From Rhodanobacteraceae bacterium (GTDB taxonomy: Bacteria > Pseudomonadota > Gammaproteobacteria > Xanthomonadales > SZUA-5), in contig JACKOW010000005.1 of the NCBI GenBank assembly GCA_024234055.1, forward strand, positions 62,001 through 126,000: a stretch of DNA of 64,000 bases, written 5' to 3'. The position numbers were made by a program, and so were the translations under genes. Shown here piece after piece: positions 52,585-60,914 of this stretch. Within the stretch, counting starts at the first letter, position 1; every line of letters starts with the position of its first letter. A model generated the notes under the pieces. The model did no database searches and was not told the origin of the DNA. It worked only from the letters and a program-made list of their open reading frames with translations.

Positions 52585-53027
52585 CCGTATGGCATTGGCG
52601 AACGAGGCTCTGGCAGTGCCGAGCTTGCCCGGCAGAAGCTGCGGCGCTTTGGGCTTCTGCAGGTCCAGACTTGTCTGGACGCTTTCGCTTCGCCCCGGCC
52701 AAAAGCGTTCGGACGAGTCCGAACCCACAACAGCCGAAGCAGCGGAGCAAGCTCGAGCGAGCTGCGCTACCAGAGCCACAGTGTACGAGGCTGTTGTAGT
52801 GCCGAGCTTGCTCGGCAGGAAGTGCGGCTTTTGATGTCGACGAAGCGCAGAAGCCAAAGCCGAGCAGAAGCAGCGAAGCAAGCTTCGCTCTACGAAAAGC
52901 GGCTTGTCGGCACACCCAAACTGCCGCGTCTACCGCTATGGTTGCGTCCTCGCTCTTGGCTGACACATTCGGCTGCCGTGCGACAGAGCTCCGCACCCGC
53001 GGCGCCTGGACCTCGACGAGAAACACC
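52585..53027. other. 443-bp gap with GTAG palindromes
   Basis: No gene. It holds two copies of the TGCCGAG-cttg-CTCGGCA palindrome (52617-52634; 52800-52817), and between them the inverted repeat at 52661-52725. The wider unit (ACGAGGCT...AGTGCCGAGCTTGC...TGCGGC) is present twice, so the region looks like an insertion of dispersed repeats after the transferase gene. Confidence 0.75.
52617..52817 (+). repeat. Two GTAG-type palindromic repeats (REP-like)
   Basis: The second copy, GTAGTGCCGAGCTTGCTCGG (52796-52817), is a GTAG tetranucleotide at the base of a perfect hairpin TGCCGAG-cttg-CTCGGCA, the layout of GTAG repeats known from Stenotrophomonas (SMAG) and relatives. The first copy (52617-52634) has one mismatch in the stem. 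The inverted repeat of the GTCCAGACAAGTCTGGAC family lies between them. Confidence 0.8.
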
Positions 53028-53498
53028 ATGATCAACAATGATGTGCTGCGCAGCGTGCGCTATATGCTCGATCTCAGTGATGCGCTGGTGATCGAGACCA
53101 TTCAACGGGTCGATGCCCAGTACGCGCTGAGCGTCGACCAGGTGCGCGCCTATCTCAGCAAGGAAGACGAGCCCGGCCACGTCGAATGCCCCGATGCCGT
53201 GCTGGTGCGTTTTCTGGACGGCCTGATCCTGCACCTGCGCGGCACCAGCCCGAATGCTGCCGCACGGCCGCTGGCACAGCGCATCAGCAACAACATGGTG
53301 CTGAAGAAACTGCGTGTGGCTTTCGAGTTGCAGGACGCCGACATGCACCAGATCCTCGAAGACGCCGGATTTCCCGTATCCAAACCCGAACTGAGCGCGC
53401 TGTTCCGCAAACCCGAACACCGCAACTACCGCCCCTGCGGCGACCAGTTGCTGCGCAATTTCCTCAAGGGGCTGACGCTGCGCGTGCGCGCACAGTAG
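53028..53498 (+). CDS. yehS: DUF1456 family protein (YehS)
   Basis: A 156-aa cytoplasmic protein with two repeated halves, each starting NDVLRSVRYMLDLSDA-like (residues 4-19) and NMVLKKLRVAFELQDADMHQ (near 87-106), the arrangement of the DUF1456 family to which E. coli YehS belongs. The length fits. A second conserved patch HRNYRPCGDQLLRNFLKGL ends it. Function is unknown. It is transcribed alone, followed by tandem repeats. Confidence 0.9.
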   Translation: MINNDVLRSVRYMLDLSDALVIETIQRVDAQYALSVDQVRAYLSKEDEPGHVECPDAVLVRFLDGLILHLRGTSPNAAARPLAQRISNNMVLKKLRVAFELQDADMHQILEDAGFPVSKPELSALFRKPEHRNYRPCGDQLLRNFLKGLTLRVRAQ

Positions 53499-53867
53499 CG
53501 TCTCGTAGCCCGTTGTGCCGCGAAGCGGCTCAGCGGGGCTCTTCGCGTCACCGCCCGGACAGCGCTACGCGCAGTGCGGGCTACAAGAGCGTAGCCCGTT
53601 GTGCCGCGCAGCGGCTCAGCGGGGGCTCTTCCGCGTTACCGCCCGGACAGCGCTACGCGCAGTGCGGGCTACAAGAGCGTAGCCGGTTGTGCCGCGCAGC
53701 GGCTCAGCGGGGGCTCTTCCGCGTTACCGCCCGGACAGCGCTGCGCGCAGTGCGGGCTACAAGAGCAAAGCGGCGCCGCGGCGCGGCGCCCTCCAGAACC
53801 AACAAACCAGAACCAACAACCCAGAACCCAGAACCCACAACCCCACAGCCCACAACCAACAACCCCG
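53499..53867. other. 370-bp gap of tandem repeats and low-complexity DNA
   Basis: Filled by three 86-88-base repeats (53505-53766), a reverse copy of the GGAGGGCGCCGCGCC repeat (53771-53797), and a low-complexity AACCAACAACCCAGAACCCA stretch (53797-53866). No gene. Confidence 0.8.
53505..53766 (+). repeat. Three tandem 86-88-bp GTAGCCCGTTGTGCCGC repeats
   Basis: Units begin at 53505, 53591 and 53679. Each runs GTAGCCCGTTGTGCCGCGCA, GCGGCTCAGCGGGG, CTCTTCCGCGTTACCGCCCG, GACAGCGCTACGCGCAGTGC, GGGCTACAAGAGC. Ends GTAGCCCG and CGGGCTAC are inverted repeats, so each unit can fold back. Copies also at 38261-38390. Confidence 0.9.
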
Positions 53868-54395
53868 TTACCGCTGCTGCCATTGCGCCCGGGTGATCTC
53901 GAACACGACGTTGGGATGGCTGGCCTCGCCGTGGTAGGCCACCTCCGACACGCCCAGGCGGCGCGCGCCGAGGCGGGCCATCGCGATCTGCGAGCGCTGG
54001 TTGCATTGCCCGACCTCGAATTGCACGCGCTCCAGGGTCTGGAAGGCGTGGTCGAGCATCAACTGCTTGCAAGCCGGGTTGTAGCCCCCGCCCCAGCTGT
54101 CACAGCTGAAGAAGGTGTAGCCGATCTTGACCACGCTCGCTGCCAGATCCAGCGCGTAGTAGCGGGTGCAGCCGATCAGCTGCTCATCGGCAGCGCGGTG
54201 GACCCGCAAGGCGCCACCGGATTCGATGGCGCCAGCGAAATAGTTCTCGAACACCGGACGCTGCCAGCGTGTCGGCGTCGGGTGCTGCTCCCAGATGCGC
54301 GGGTCGCAGGCCACCGCATACAGGCGCTCGAAATCCTCCGCGCCCAGCGGTCGCAGGCAGACCTTGTCATTGCTCAGGACCGGCTGCAGATTCAT
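53868..54395 (-). CDS. GNAT family N-acetyltransferase (RimJ/RimL-like)
   Basis: A 175-aa acetyl-CoA-dependent acetyltransferase. The start resembles RimJ/RimL-type enzymes (VCLRPLGAEDFERLYAVACD), and the acetyl-CoA site is in the middle (KIGYTFFSCDSWGGGYNPAC and KQLMLDHAFQTLERVQFEV), with NQRSQIAMARLGARRLGVSE near the end as the substrate and pantetheine strand. Such enzymes modify protein N-termini or small amines; the target is unknown. It starts seven bases after the stop of the epimerase gene, so the two form an operon. Confidence 0.87.
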   Translation of the reverse strand: MNLQPVLSNDKVCLRPLGAEDFERLYAVACDPRIWEQHPTPTRWQRPVFENYFAGAIESGGALRVHRAADEQLIGCTRYYALDLAASVVKIGYTFFSCDSWGGGYNPACKQLMLDHAFQTLERVQFEVGQCNQRSQIAMARLGARRLGVSEVAYHGEASHPNVVFEITRAQWQQR

Positions 54396-54402
54396 TCGCG
54401 GA

Positions 54403-55506
54403 TCAAGCCTGGGCGGCCTTCCAGACTGCGATCCAGCTGGCTTCGATCTCCGGCGTCAGCGATACGCGCCGTCCACTGCGACGCTCTGCCGGCAATGACG
54501 ACCACCAGTCCCAGGTAACTTTGATGGTGTCGGCAAAATTCCGGTTCTGGAAACCCTTGGCCACCGCGGCAGCCTGACTGAGCGAGGAAAAGCCCCCGTA
54601 TTCGGCCGGATCGACCATCATCGGGTAGCCCGGCTTGCCCTTGCCCAGCAGCTCCTGCTGGCGCAGGAAGGCGTGGCTGATCCACACCAGTTCGACCTCG
54701 GCGCCGCTCAGGGCCAGTGAGCGCTGCATCAGCTCGCCGGTGGTCGCGGCGCCGGGCGCATTGACCATGTTGTAGCGCCCGTACACCTGCTGCTCCAGGG
54801 CATGGATGGTGAAGTCGGCCAGATCCCGCACGTCCACATAGGTGAGCGGCATTTCCTTGGGACCGGGCACGGCCATGCTGCCACCGGCCAGGGGCCGCTC
54901 CAGATAATGCGCGAAGCGGTCGGTGGTATCGCCCGGACCGACGATGAAGGTCGGGCGCAGAATCGTGGCCGCATCCGGAAAGTGCTTGTCGACCGCCTGT
55001 TCGCACAGCACCTTGAGCGGGCCATAGGTGTCGCCATCGACCTTCTCGACGCTCGGATCAGCCATCGTCCGCAGCGCGGCGCTTTCATCAAGTCCAGGCG
55101 TTGTGCTGGGCTCGTAGACGGCCACGGTGGAGATGAACAGATAGTGCGGCGTGCCGCCGGCCTTGAGCAGGCGGGCGGAATCATCGACGTGCCGGGGCAC
55201 ATAGCCGGACGTGTCGACCACCGCGTCCCAGCGGCGACCTTCCAGCGCCTCGAGCTTGCCGTCGCGATCGCCGGTGAGCGTCTCCAGATCGGGAAAGCGG
55301 TCATTGCTGTTGCCGCGATTGAACAGCGTCACTTCATGGCCGCGATCCAGGGCACGCTGGACCATGTGCGGGCCGATGAATCCGGTGCCGCCAAGAAACA
55401 GGATCTTCAACGGCTTGGCCCCCGACCCGGCCATCAGGGCACGGGGCGAGAATGCCCCCATGGCTGCGGCCAGCGCCGCCAGTTTCATGAGTTCACGTCG
55501 CTGCAT
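54403..55506 (-). CDS. Tat-exported NAD-dependent epimerase/dehydratase (SDR)
   Basis: A 367-aa extended SDR protein with a twin-arginine-like signal (MQRRELMKLAALAAAMGAFS). The Rossmann motif ILFLGGTGFIGPHMVQRAL is at about residues 34-52, the catalytic site is in FISTVAVYEP (Ser) and GDTYGPLKVLCE (Tyr-x-x-x-Lys) near 165-175, and TILRPTFIVGPGDTTDRFA near 195 fits the family. Export of an NAD enzyme is unusual but typical for Tat substrates that bind a cofactor first. Substrate, perhaps a sugar nucleotide or isoflavone-like compound, is unknown. It is followed by the GNAT gene. Confidence 0.88.
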   Translation of the reverse strand: MQRRELMKLAALAAAMGAFSPRALMAGSGAKPLKILFLGGTGFIGPHMVQRALDRGHEVTLFNRGNSNDRFPDLETLTGDRDGKLEALEGRRWDAVVDTSGYVPRHVDDSARLLKAGGTPHYLFISTVAVYEPSTTPGLDESAALRTMADPSVEKVDGDTYGPLKVLCEQAVDKHFPDAATILRPTFIVGPGDTTDRFAHYLERPLAGGSMAVPGPKEMPLTYVDVRDLADFTIHALEQQVYGRYNMVNAPGAATTGELMQRSLALSGAEVELVWISHAFLRQQELLGKGKPGYPMMVDPAEYGGFSSLSQAAAVAKGFQNRNFADTIKVTWDWWSSLPAERRSGRRVSLTPEIEASWIAVWKAAQA

Positions 55507-55645
55507 TGCCGGCTCCTGATGACTTCGGGCATTTCCCGAGCTCTGCGGAACTATAAGTCATACCGAGGGACATGACCCCGGAGGTCATTGAGCACATGCA
55601 TCCCAGCACTTAGGCTGCCTCCCGATCAACACGGAGAGGCAGCAG

Positions 55646-56065
55646 ATGACACAGACACAGATCGCGGATTGTTTGAAAATTGGCGCCGCTCTGGTAGTGG
55701 CTTTCGGCCTGATGATGGCTGCGGCTTCGCTGTCGACGCTGACAGCGCCAACAGCCTGGCTGATCGATCTGGTGTTCTTCCCCGTCGACGGCGCGCAGAC
55801 CATGGCCGATCCGGTGGTGCGCCTGATGAGCGGCATCTGCGGCGGCGTTCTGGTCGGCTGGGGCGCGATGATCTGGCTGCTGGTCACGCGCCTGCTGCCG
55901 CGCGATCCGGCGCTGACACGGCAGTTGATCCTGATCAGTGTCTGTTCCTGGTTCGTGATCGACTCCACCGGCTCGGTGCTGTCGGGCGGCCACTGGAACG
56001 TGCTCGGAAACCTCGGATTTCTGCTGCTGTTTGTGGTGCCGGCAGCGCAACTGCGCTCTCCATGA
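55646..56065 (+). CDS. Small hypothetical membrane protein
   Basis: A 139-aa protein with about four hydrophobic helices (IGAALVVAFGLMMAAASLST; VVRLMSGICGGVLVGWGAMI; LILISVCSWFVIDSTGSVLS; LGNLGFLLLFVVPAAQL) and short loops. GGAGAGGCAG lies before the ATG. It is not matched to a named family. It stands alone, with its 3' end partly inside the inverted composite repeat at 56061. Confidence 0.7.
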   Translation: MTQTQIADCLKIGAALVVAFGLMMAAASLSTLTAPTAWLIDLVFFPVDGAQTMADPVVRLMSGICGGVLVGWGAMIWLLVTRLLPRDPALTRQLILISVCSWFVIDSTGSVLSGGHWNVLGNLGFLLLFVVPAAQLRSP

Positions 56066-56237
56066 ACCCGTATCGCAAGTTGTTGATTTACTTGGTTCAA
56101 GCGTAGGAGCGCCCTTGTGGCGCGACCGCTGCTTCGGACGTGCGGCTTGCCGGTCGCGACGCGAGGTCGCTCCTACAGGCGGGTTTATGGTTCATGGCCC
56201 GTGGGCAGTTTCGCGCCGAAACAGGTGGCTCGCAATG
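56061..56237 (-). repeat. MITE-like composite repeat, inverted (locus 3)
   Basis: Read in reverse complement this begins CATTGCGAGCCACCTGTTTC, passes GGGCCATGAACC, holds the 74-bp palindrome 56103-56176 (GTAGGAGCG...GTCGCTCCTAC) and ends AAATCAACAACTTGCGATAC and GGGTTCATGG. It matches loci 1 and 2 throughout except the AAGCAATCCAG end, which is missing. Its left end overlaps the last codons of the small membrane protein gene. Confidence 0.8.
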
Positions 56238-56239
56238 AT

Positions 56240-57859
56240 CTACTGCACCGGATCGGTGGCACTGAGTTCATCAGCCAGTTCGGCACTCACCCCCGGCACC
56301 TGATGCCAGTCGATGCGGTCGATCTGCGCTGGATCCAGGAACTGCCGCGCGTAGTCCAGGTAGACGCGTTCCCGCAGGAACACGTCGAACAGGTCCGGAT
56401 CGATGTGCTGGTCGAGTTTCATCCGGCCGAGTATCTGGATGGATTCGGACAGGGTCTTGGCGGATTTGTACGGTCGGTCGGATGCGGTCAGTGCCTCGAA
56501 CACGTCGGCAATGCCCATGACCCGCGCCGGAATGCTCATCTGCTCACGGGTCAGTCCGCGCGGATAGCCCTTGCCGTCCATGCGTTCGTGATGGCCGCCG
56601 GCGTATTCCGGCACCTTGCGCAGATGCGGCGGCCAGGGCAGTGCTTCCAGCATGCGGATGGTCATGACGATGTGGTTGTTGATGATCTCGCGCTCCGCCG
56701 CATTCAAGGTGCCGCGGCGTATGCACAGATTCATCGTCTCTTCGGCATCGAGCAGCGGTCGCAGATTGCCGTCCGGCCCGCGCCAGACGTGCGCGGCGAT
56801 GCGCTCGATCTCAGCCACCTGGGCGTCGCTCATGAATTCGCCACCGGCATTGCTGCGGCGCAGGGTTTCACGATCGGCCTGCAGACTGGCGATGCGTTGC
56901 TGGTAGCTGGACGAATCCAGCACGCCCTTCAGATGGGCGATCTCGGCATCGCGCAACAGGACCTCGAAACGGGTGTCGACGAGGGCGATGCGATCGAACA
57001 GGGTTTCCAGCTTGGTGGCCTTGTCGACCACATGCACCGGCGTGGTGATCTTGCCGCAATCGTGCAACAGGCCGGCGATTTTCAGCTCGTAACGATCGTC
57101 GTCGTCGAGCGTGAAACCCGCCAGCGGGCCAACGCCGGTGCGCACCGCCGCCTCGGCCAGCATCATGGTCAGTGTCGGCACGCGTTCGCAATGACCGCCC
57201 GTGTAAGGCGATTTCTCGTCGATGGCGGTATTGATCAAATGGATCAGCGACTCAAACAGCTGCGCCATCTGCTCCAGCAGAGCGCGGTTGTTCAGGGCGA
57301 TGGCGGCTTGCGAGGCCAGCGACTCCACCAGCTGCTGGTCGGCGTCGGTGAATTCCCGGATCTCGCCCTCGGGCCCGATGGCATTGATCAGCTGCAGCAC
57401 GCCGATCACTTCCTCGGCATGGTCCTTCATCGGCACCGTCAGGAAAGATTTCGAGTGATAGCCGGTGCGGGCGTCGAAAGCGCGGGTGCCGGAAAAATCG
57501 AAACCGGGCTCGCTGTAGGCGTCGCCCACATTCACCGTGGTTCCGGTCAGCGCCGCGTGCGCCACCACCAGCGAGTGATTGGGCGTGCCGTCTTCATGAT
57601 GCAGCGAGATGTCCGGCAGATTGATCGGCAAGCCGGAACTGCCGCCGCGGTACTGGTCGAGGGAGATATTGCGCAGCAGATCGAAGCTCAATCGATCACC
57701 GGACTTGCGATAGAAGGTCACGCCATCGGCCTGGGTGAAGGAGCGCGCAGCTTCGACGATGCGCTCCATCAGCACGTCGATATCGCGATCCGAAGACAGC
57801 GCCGCACCGATGCGGTTCAAGGTCTCCAGACGGATGCGAATATCGTGCTCGCTGGCCAC
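56240..57859 (-). CDS. GAF + HD-GYP domain phosphodiesterase
   Basis: A 539-aa signalling enzyme of the HD-GYP class, which splits cyclic di-GMP. GTG 57859 has GGAG six bases upstream; the open frame continues but is not supported. Residues about 8-165 form a GAF sensor domain (LMERIVEAARSFTQADGVTF; LIDLRNISL-like). The HD-GYP domain follows: HD pair in AGLLHDCGKITTPVHVVDKA near 260-280, and the GYP box GHHERMDGKGYPRGLT near 417-432, both intact, with IPARVMGIADVFEALTASDR after it. No membrane helix or response-regulator domain is present, so it is a cytoplasmic sensor of a small ligand or redox state. It is transcribed alone. Confidence 0.92.
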   Translation of the reverse strand: MASEHDIRIRLETLNRIGAALSSDRDIDVLMERIVEAARSFTQADGVTFYRKSGDRLSFDLLRNISLDQYRGGSSGLPINLPDISLHHEDGTPNHSLVVAHAALTGTTVNVGDAYSEPGFDFSGTRAFDARTGYHSKSFLTVPMKDHAEEVIGVLQLINAIGPEGEIREFTDADQQLVESLASQAAIALNNRALLEQMAQLFESLIHLINTAIDEKSPYTGGHCERVPTLTMMLAEAAVRTGVGPLAGFTLDDDDRYELKIAGLLHDCGKITTPVHVVDKATKLETLFDRIALVDTRFEVLLRDAEIAHLKGVLDSSSYQQRIASLQADRETLRRSNAGGEFMSDAQVAEIERIAAHVWRGPDGNLRPLLDAEETMNLCIRRGTLNAAEREIINNHIVMTIRMLEALPWPPHLRKVPEYAGGHHERMDGKGYPRGLTREQMSIPARVMGIADVFEALTASDRPYKSAKTLSESIQILGRMKLDQHIDPDLFDVFLRERVYLDYARQFLDPAQIDRIDWHQVPGVSAELADELSATDPVQ

Positions 57860-57985
57860 TTGGCGCTCCTGCAGGCTCCCAGCCGGACGCCAGTTTGGCA
57901 ACTGCCCGCAGACTGCACAAGACGTGCCGGGCCGCGCATTCTGCACGCTGCCCTTGATCGAAGGTCAACGCACGGCCGATGGCTT

Positions 57986-59218
57986 TCAGTCCAGAAGCTC
58001 GAAAACGAGTCCGGAATGCGCCTGCAGTCGCGCGATCAGGGTATCGCCGAAAATCGTTGCCGGCGTCCAGAAGCCACCCGGCTTGTCCTCCCTGGAGATA
58101 TCCAGCGCCAGACAGGCTGCCGCCTGGCCCAGCATCTTGGCGGTGGAGCCATAGCCGGGGTCACGATCGCCGGTCACCTTGCAGCGCAGTTCCTCGCCCT
58201 TTGCGGTCTTGCCGTGAAAACGCAGATCAAAGAAGCCCTTTTCCTGCGCGCTGGGACTGGGGCCTTCGCCGGCTGCGGGCAGTACGAATCGTTCGAGAAA
58301 CCAGCGTGTGGGCTTGATTGCGCTGGCCAGCATGAAGCCACCCATGCCGCCGGCCATGGCGACAGCGCTGAGCCGCCCCTTGAGTCCGGCGCCGGTCAAC
58401 ATGGCCTCGTCGTAGACGAAGTCGCTGCCATAGCCGGGATCCGCCAGGGCGTTGCTGCGCTGGACGATGCGGGTATTGATCGCTGCCATGACGAAGGGCG
58501 CCATCCAGCTCTTGAAATCGGCATCGAAGGCGACCGTCTTGAGATTGGGCTGGCGGGTCTTCGATTCGTGTCCCGGCGGGCACAACGAATAGGGATTGGC
58601 CAGTGATTTGCGCAGCGCCGGATCGCGAGCCGCTTCCTTGACCACGTTCAGCAGGCTGGCGACGGTGCCACCGGAAAAAGTGCCACGCATGGCCTTGACC
58701 CGCATCTTCACCCGAGTGCACGGCGCCCCGAAACGCTCGCGGGCACGCTGCTGCAGAAAATGCACGCCCAGGTCCGAAGGGATGGAATCAAAGCCGCAGC
58801 AATGCACGATGCGGGCGCCGGAGGCCTTGGCCGCCGCCTCATGACGATCGAGCATGCGCTTGATCCACTGCACTTCGCCGGTGAGATCGCAGTAATCGGT
58901 GCCGGTTTCGGCGCAGATCTTGACCAGTGGCTCGCCGTAGAGCGCATAGGGCCCGACGGTGGACACCACCACCCGCGTCTGTGAGCACATTTCACGCAAG
59001 GCGCCGACGTCGGCGGCATCGGCCACGAGCAGTTTCAGCTTGTCGGCGGGCTTGCCCAGTTCCTTCTTCAGCGCTTCCAGCTTGTCACGCGAACGCCCGG
59101 CTACCGCCCAGCGCAGCGTGCCACCGGCACCGAACTGCTGGCTGAGGTAGCGGCAAAGAATCTGGCCGACAAAACTGGTGGCGCCGAAAACAATGACATC
59201 GAAGCTGGATTTGGCCAT
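57986..59218 (-). CDS. Saccharopine dehydrogenase / trans-acting enoyl reductase-like protein
   Basis: A 410-aa NAD(P)-dependent reductase-like protein. The Rossmann motif FDVIVFGATSFVGQILCRYL is at residues 6-25, followed by VAGRSRDKLEALKKEL and VVVSTVGPYALYGEPLVKIC near 85-104, the pattern of bacterial saccharopine-dehydrogenase-like proteins related to mycobacterial trans-acting enoyl reductases. HCCGFDSIPSDLGVHFLQQ near 140-158 is a shared signature. The real substrate is unknown. A hydrophobic segment near 285-305 may contact membranes or lipid substrate. It is transcribed alone. Confidence 0.87.
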   Translation of the reverse strand: MAKSSFDVIVFGATSFVGQILCRYLSQQFGAGGTLRWAVAGRSRDKLEALKKELGKPADKLKLLVADAADVGALREMCSQTRVVVSTVGPYALYGEPLVKICAETGTDYCDLTGEVQWIKRMLDRHEAAAKASGARIVHCCGFDSIPSDLGVHFLQQRARERFGAPCTRVKMRVKAMRGTFSGGTVASLLNVVKEAARDPALRKSLANPYSLCPPGHESKTRQPNLKTVAFDADFKSWMAPFVMAAINTRIVQRSNALADPGYGSDFVYDEAMLTGAGLKGRLSAVAMAGGMGGFMLASAIKPTRWFLERFVLPAAGEGPSPSAQEKGFFDLRFHGKTAKGEELRCKVTGDRDPGYGSTAKMLGQAAACLALDISREDKPGGFWTPATIFGDTLIARLQAHSGLVFELLD

Positions 59219-59761
59219 GGGCTACTCGGAATTGGGAACCGACGCGGCCTGCGGCGCCTCGGAAGCAGATCCGAACCGGCGTCGACGAGCGCAGCAGCTG
59301 GCGCGAGGATGGCCATAGTAGAGCACGGCTGGAGCAAGGCGGCGCGCTGTCGATCCATGCCGCTAGCTCCGTGGGCGCGGCGAACCCCGCGGGAGCCGCT
59401 TCAGCCGCGATCGATTGCCGCAAACCCTGTGGGAGCGGCTTCAGCCGCGATCGATTACTGCAAACCCCAGTGGGAGCGGCTTCAGCCGCGATCGATTGCG
59501 GCAAATCCCGTGAGAGCGGCTTCAGCCGCGATCGAATGCCGCGAACCCTGTGGGAGCGGCTTCAGCCGCGATCGGCAGCTCCAGGCCGGCCAGTAGGCGT
59601 TCGCGGACAGAGTCCCCACAGGGCTCATCGGCCCCGAGGTCCATCCGCCCTTTCCAGCACCGACACCATCAACCAGCACCACTTCCAGGTTAACGATCGG
59701 AAACACTCGCCAGCCGACTTCGTGCCAGAATCCTCGAAACACTGAACGGAACACTTCGACC
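59219..59761. other. 540-bp gap with tandem REP array
   Basis: Bases 59391-59575 hold five tandem copies of the GGGAGCGGCTTCAGCCGCGATC repeat (see that entry). Elsewhere no gene is supported. The promoter of the DUF6491-like gene would be in 59640-59761; none is certain. Confidence 0.75.
59391..59575 (+). repeat. Five tandem 40-bp repeats (REP array)
   Basis: Core copies GGGAGCGGCTTCAGCCGCGA-type start at 59391, 59431, 59472, 59512 and 59552, spaced 40-41 bases; each core holds the hairpin GCGGCT-tc-AGCCGC and is followed by TCGATTGCCGCAAACCCTGT-like sequence that is also repeated. Spacers are similar to each other, so this is not a CRISPR array. Single copies occur at 1181, 37591 and, inverted, 38403. 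Confidence 0.92.
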
Positions 59762-60520
59762 ATGCCTTCCGTCCTGATTTCCCTGCTGTTGCTCACTCAA
59801 GCCATGTCCGAAACGCGCCCGCCAGCGCCGGCACCGTCGTGTCTGGATGCCCGCGCAGTCACGCAGATGCGCCAGCTCAGCCCGAATACCCTGATCGTGG
59901 CCAGCGAGGAGCGCCGCTTCCGCATCGATGTCTCCCAGGCCTGCCCGGACATGGCCAGTGGTTCGGCGCTGCTGGCCGAGCATGGCTGGGTTTGCGGCCA
60001 GCCCCGTGAATTCGTGCAGACGCAGGCGCAGCTGTGCCCGATCACCCAGGTAGAGGAAATCACTACTCGGGACTATTCGCAGCTGGTCCGGGCGGCCGAT
60101 CACAATCCCGACGGGCAGCTGCTGCCCACCGTCGAATCACGCAGCCACCGCGGCGCCACCCGCGGCTTTCGCGGTTCCTTCGACTATTGCTTCCGCCCCA
60201 GTCAGATGCGCGCCTGGGCAGCGGACGATGACGGCATCCTGATCCAGACCTCGAAGATCCGCTCCGGCGGTCATGGCGCCTACCGGCTGGAATTGGGTGG
60301 CAGCTGTCCGCAGATCGCATTCTTGCCCGTGCTCAAGCTGTCATCGGGTGTGGGTCTGGATCTGATCTGCGGCAATCCCGGCGACGCCGCGCTGCTCTCC
60401 GATGACCGCTCCTCGTCGCCCACGGCCGATGGCCTGGAACGCGGCCGCACCGAAAGCCGCTTCGCCAAGGCTTCGGAACGGCCGTGCCCGATCGTTGCGG
60501 TCTATCCCGTCTACGAATAA
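59762..60520 (+). CDS. DUF6491-like secreted protein with duplicated domain
   Basis: A 252-aa protein. ATG 59762 is followed by a short hydrophobic segment (SVLISLLLLTQAMS), probably a signal peptide. Residues about 27-105 (SCLDARAVTQMRQLSPNTLI; VSQACPDMASGSALLAEHGW; VCGQPREFVQTQAQLCPITQ) match DUF6491, a small cysteine-containing beta domain of Lysobacterales. Residues about 140-252 repeat the plan (DYCFRPSQMRAWAADDDGIL; LELGGSCPQIAFLPVLKLSS; CPIVAVYPVYE), so it looks like a tandem duplication in one chain. The function is unknown. The gene ends at the hairpin before the FG-GAP gene. Confidence 0.65.
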   Translation: MPSVLISLLLLTQAMSETRPPAPAPSCLDARAVTQMRQLSPNTLIVASEERRFRIDVSQACPDMASGSALLAEHGWVCGQPREFVQTQAQLCPITQVEEITTRDYSQLVRAADHNPDGQLLPTVESRSHRGATRGFRGSFDYCFRPSQMRAWAADDDGILIQTSKIRSGGHGAYRLELGGSCPQIAFLPVLKLSSGVGLDLICGNPGDAALLSDDRSSSPTADGLERGRTESRFAKASERPCPIVAVYPVYE

Positions 60521-60914
60521 CTGCGACGCCCGATCGAGCGTTCGCCTGCACCATCGCCTTCCGATGCACCCGCTGTCGGTTTGAGGCGGACGGCGCTTGT
60601 CCGAACCATCCTGCACTCGGGTGATTCCCTGGCGAGGAGGAGCAACGCGGCGATAGTCGCAAAGAACGCGCGAGGGCGGCAAAGCGGGCAGGTGCAGCCG
60701 CACACTCTGCAGTTGTCATGTGGCCACCGATTCGCCTTGCGCTGCAACGGCATCACCGCATCTGCGCGCGCAGGTGTGAGAAATGCGGGCCAGGGCCGAA
60801 ACAGCGAAGACCGCACGACAACAAGGTGCGGTCTTCGCCTGCGGCCCTGCAGAAAGGCCAGATTGCAGTCACGATCTGAAGAGGAGCGATCTCGCCCGCC
60901 CCGGCGCTGCCGAG
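60521..60914. other. 394-bp gap between convergent genes
   Basis: Holds the large hairpin at 60791-60849 and nothing else that can be supported. Reading frames here look like random high-GC frames. Confidence 0.7.
60791..60849. terminator. Large two-part hairpin between convergent genes
   Basis: Inner stem GCGAAGACCGCAC (60804-60816) pairs perfectly with GTGCGGTCTTCGC (60826-60838) around a nine-base loop; outer arms CAGGGCCG (60791-60798) and CGGCCCTG (60842-60849) pair too. It lies between a plus-strand gene ending 60520 and a minus-strand gene ending 60915, a likely shared terminator, although without a T-run. Confidence 0.75.

Noticed and set aside
56117..58606. 829-codon plus-strand frame opposite the HD-GYP gene
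   Set aside because: Antisense to the GAF-HD-GYP and reductase genes; composition rich in Gln, His, Arg and Ala, no domains.
59391..59575. Possible CRISPR array
   Set aside because: The period is about 40 bases, but the spacers are similar to each other, only about 17 bases long, and no cas gene is nearby; it is a REP array.
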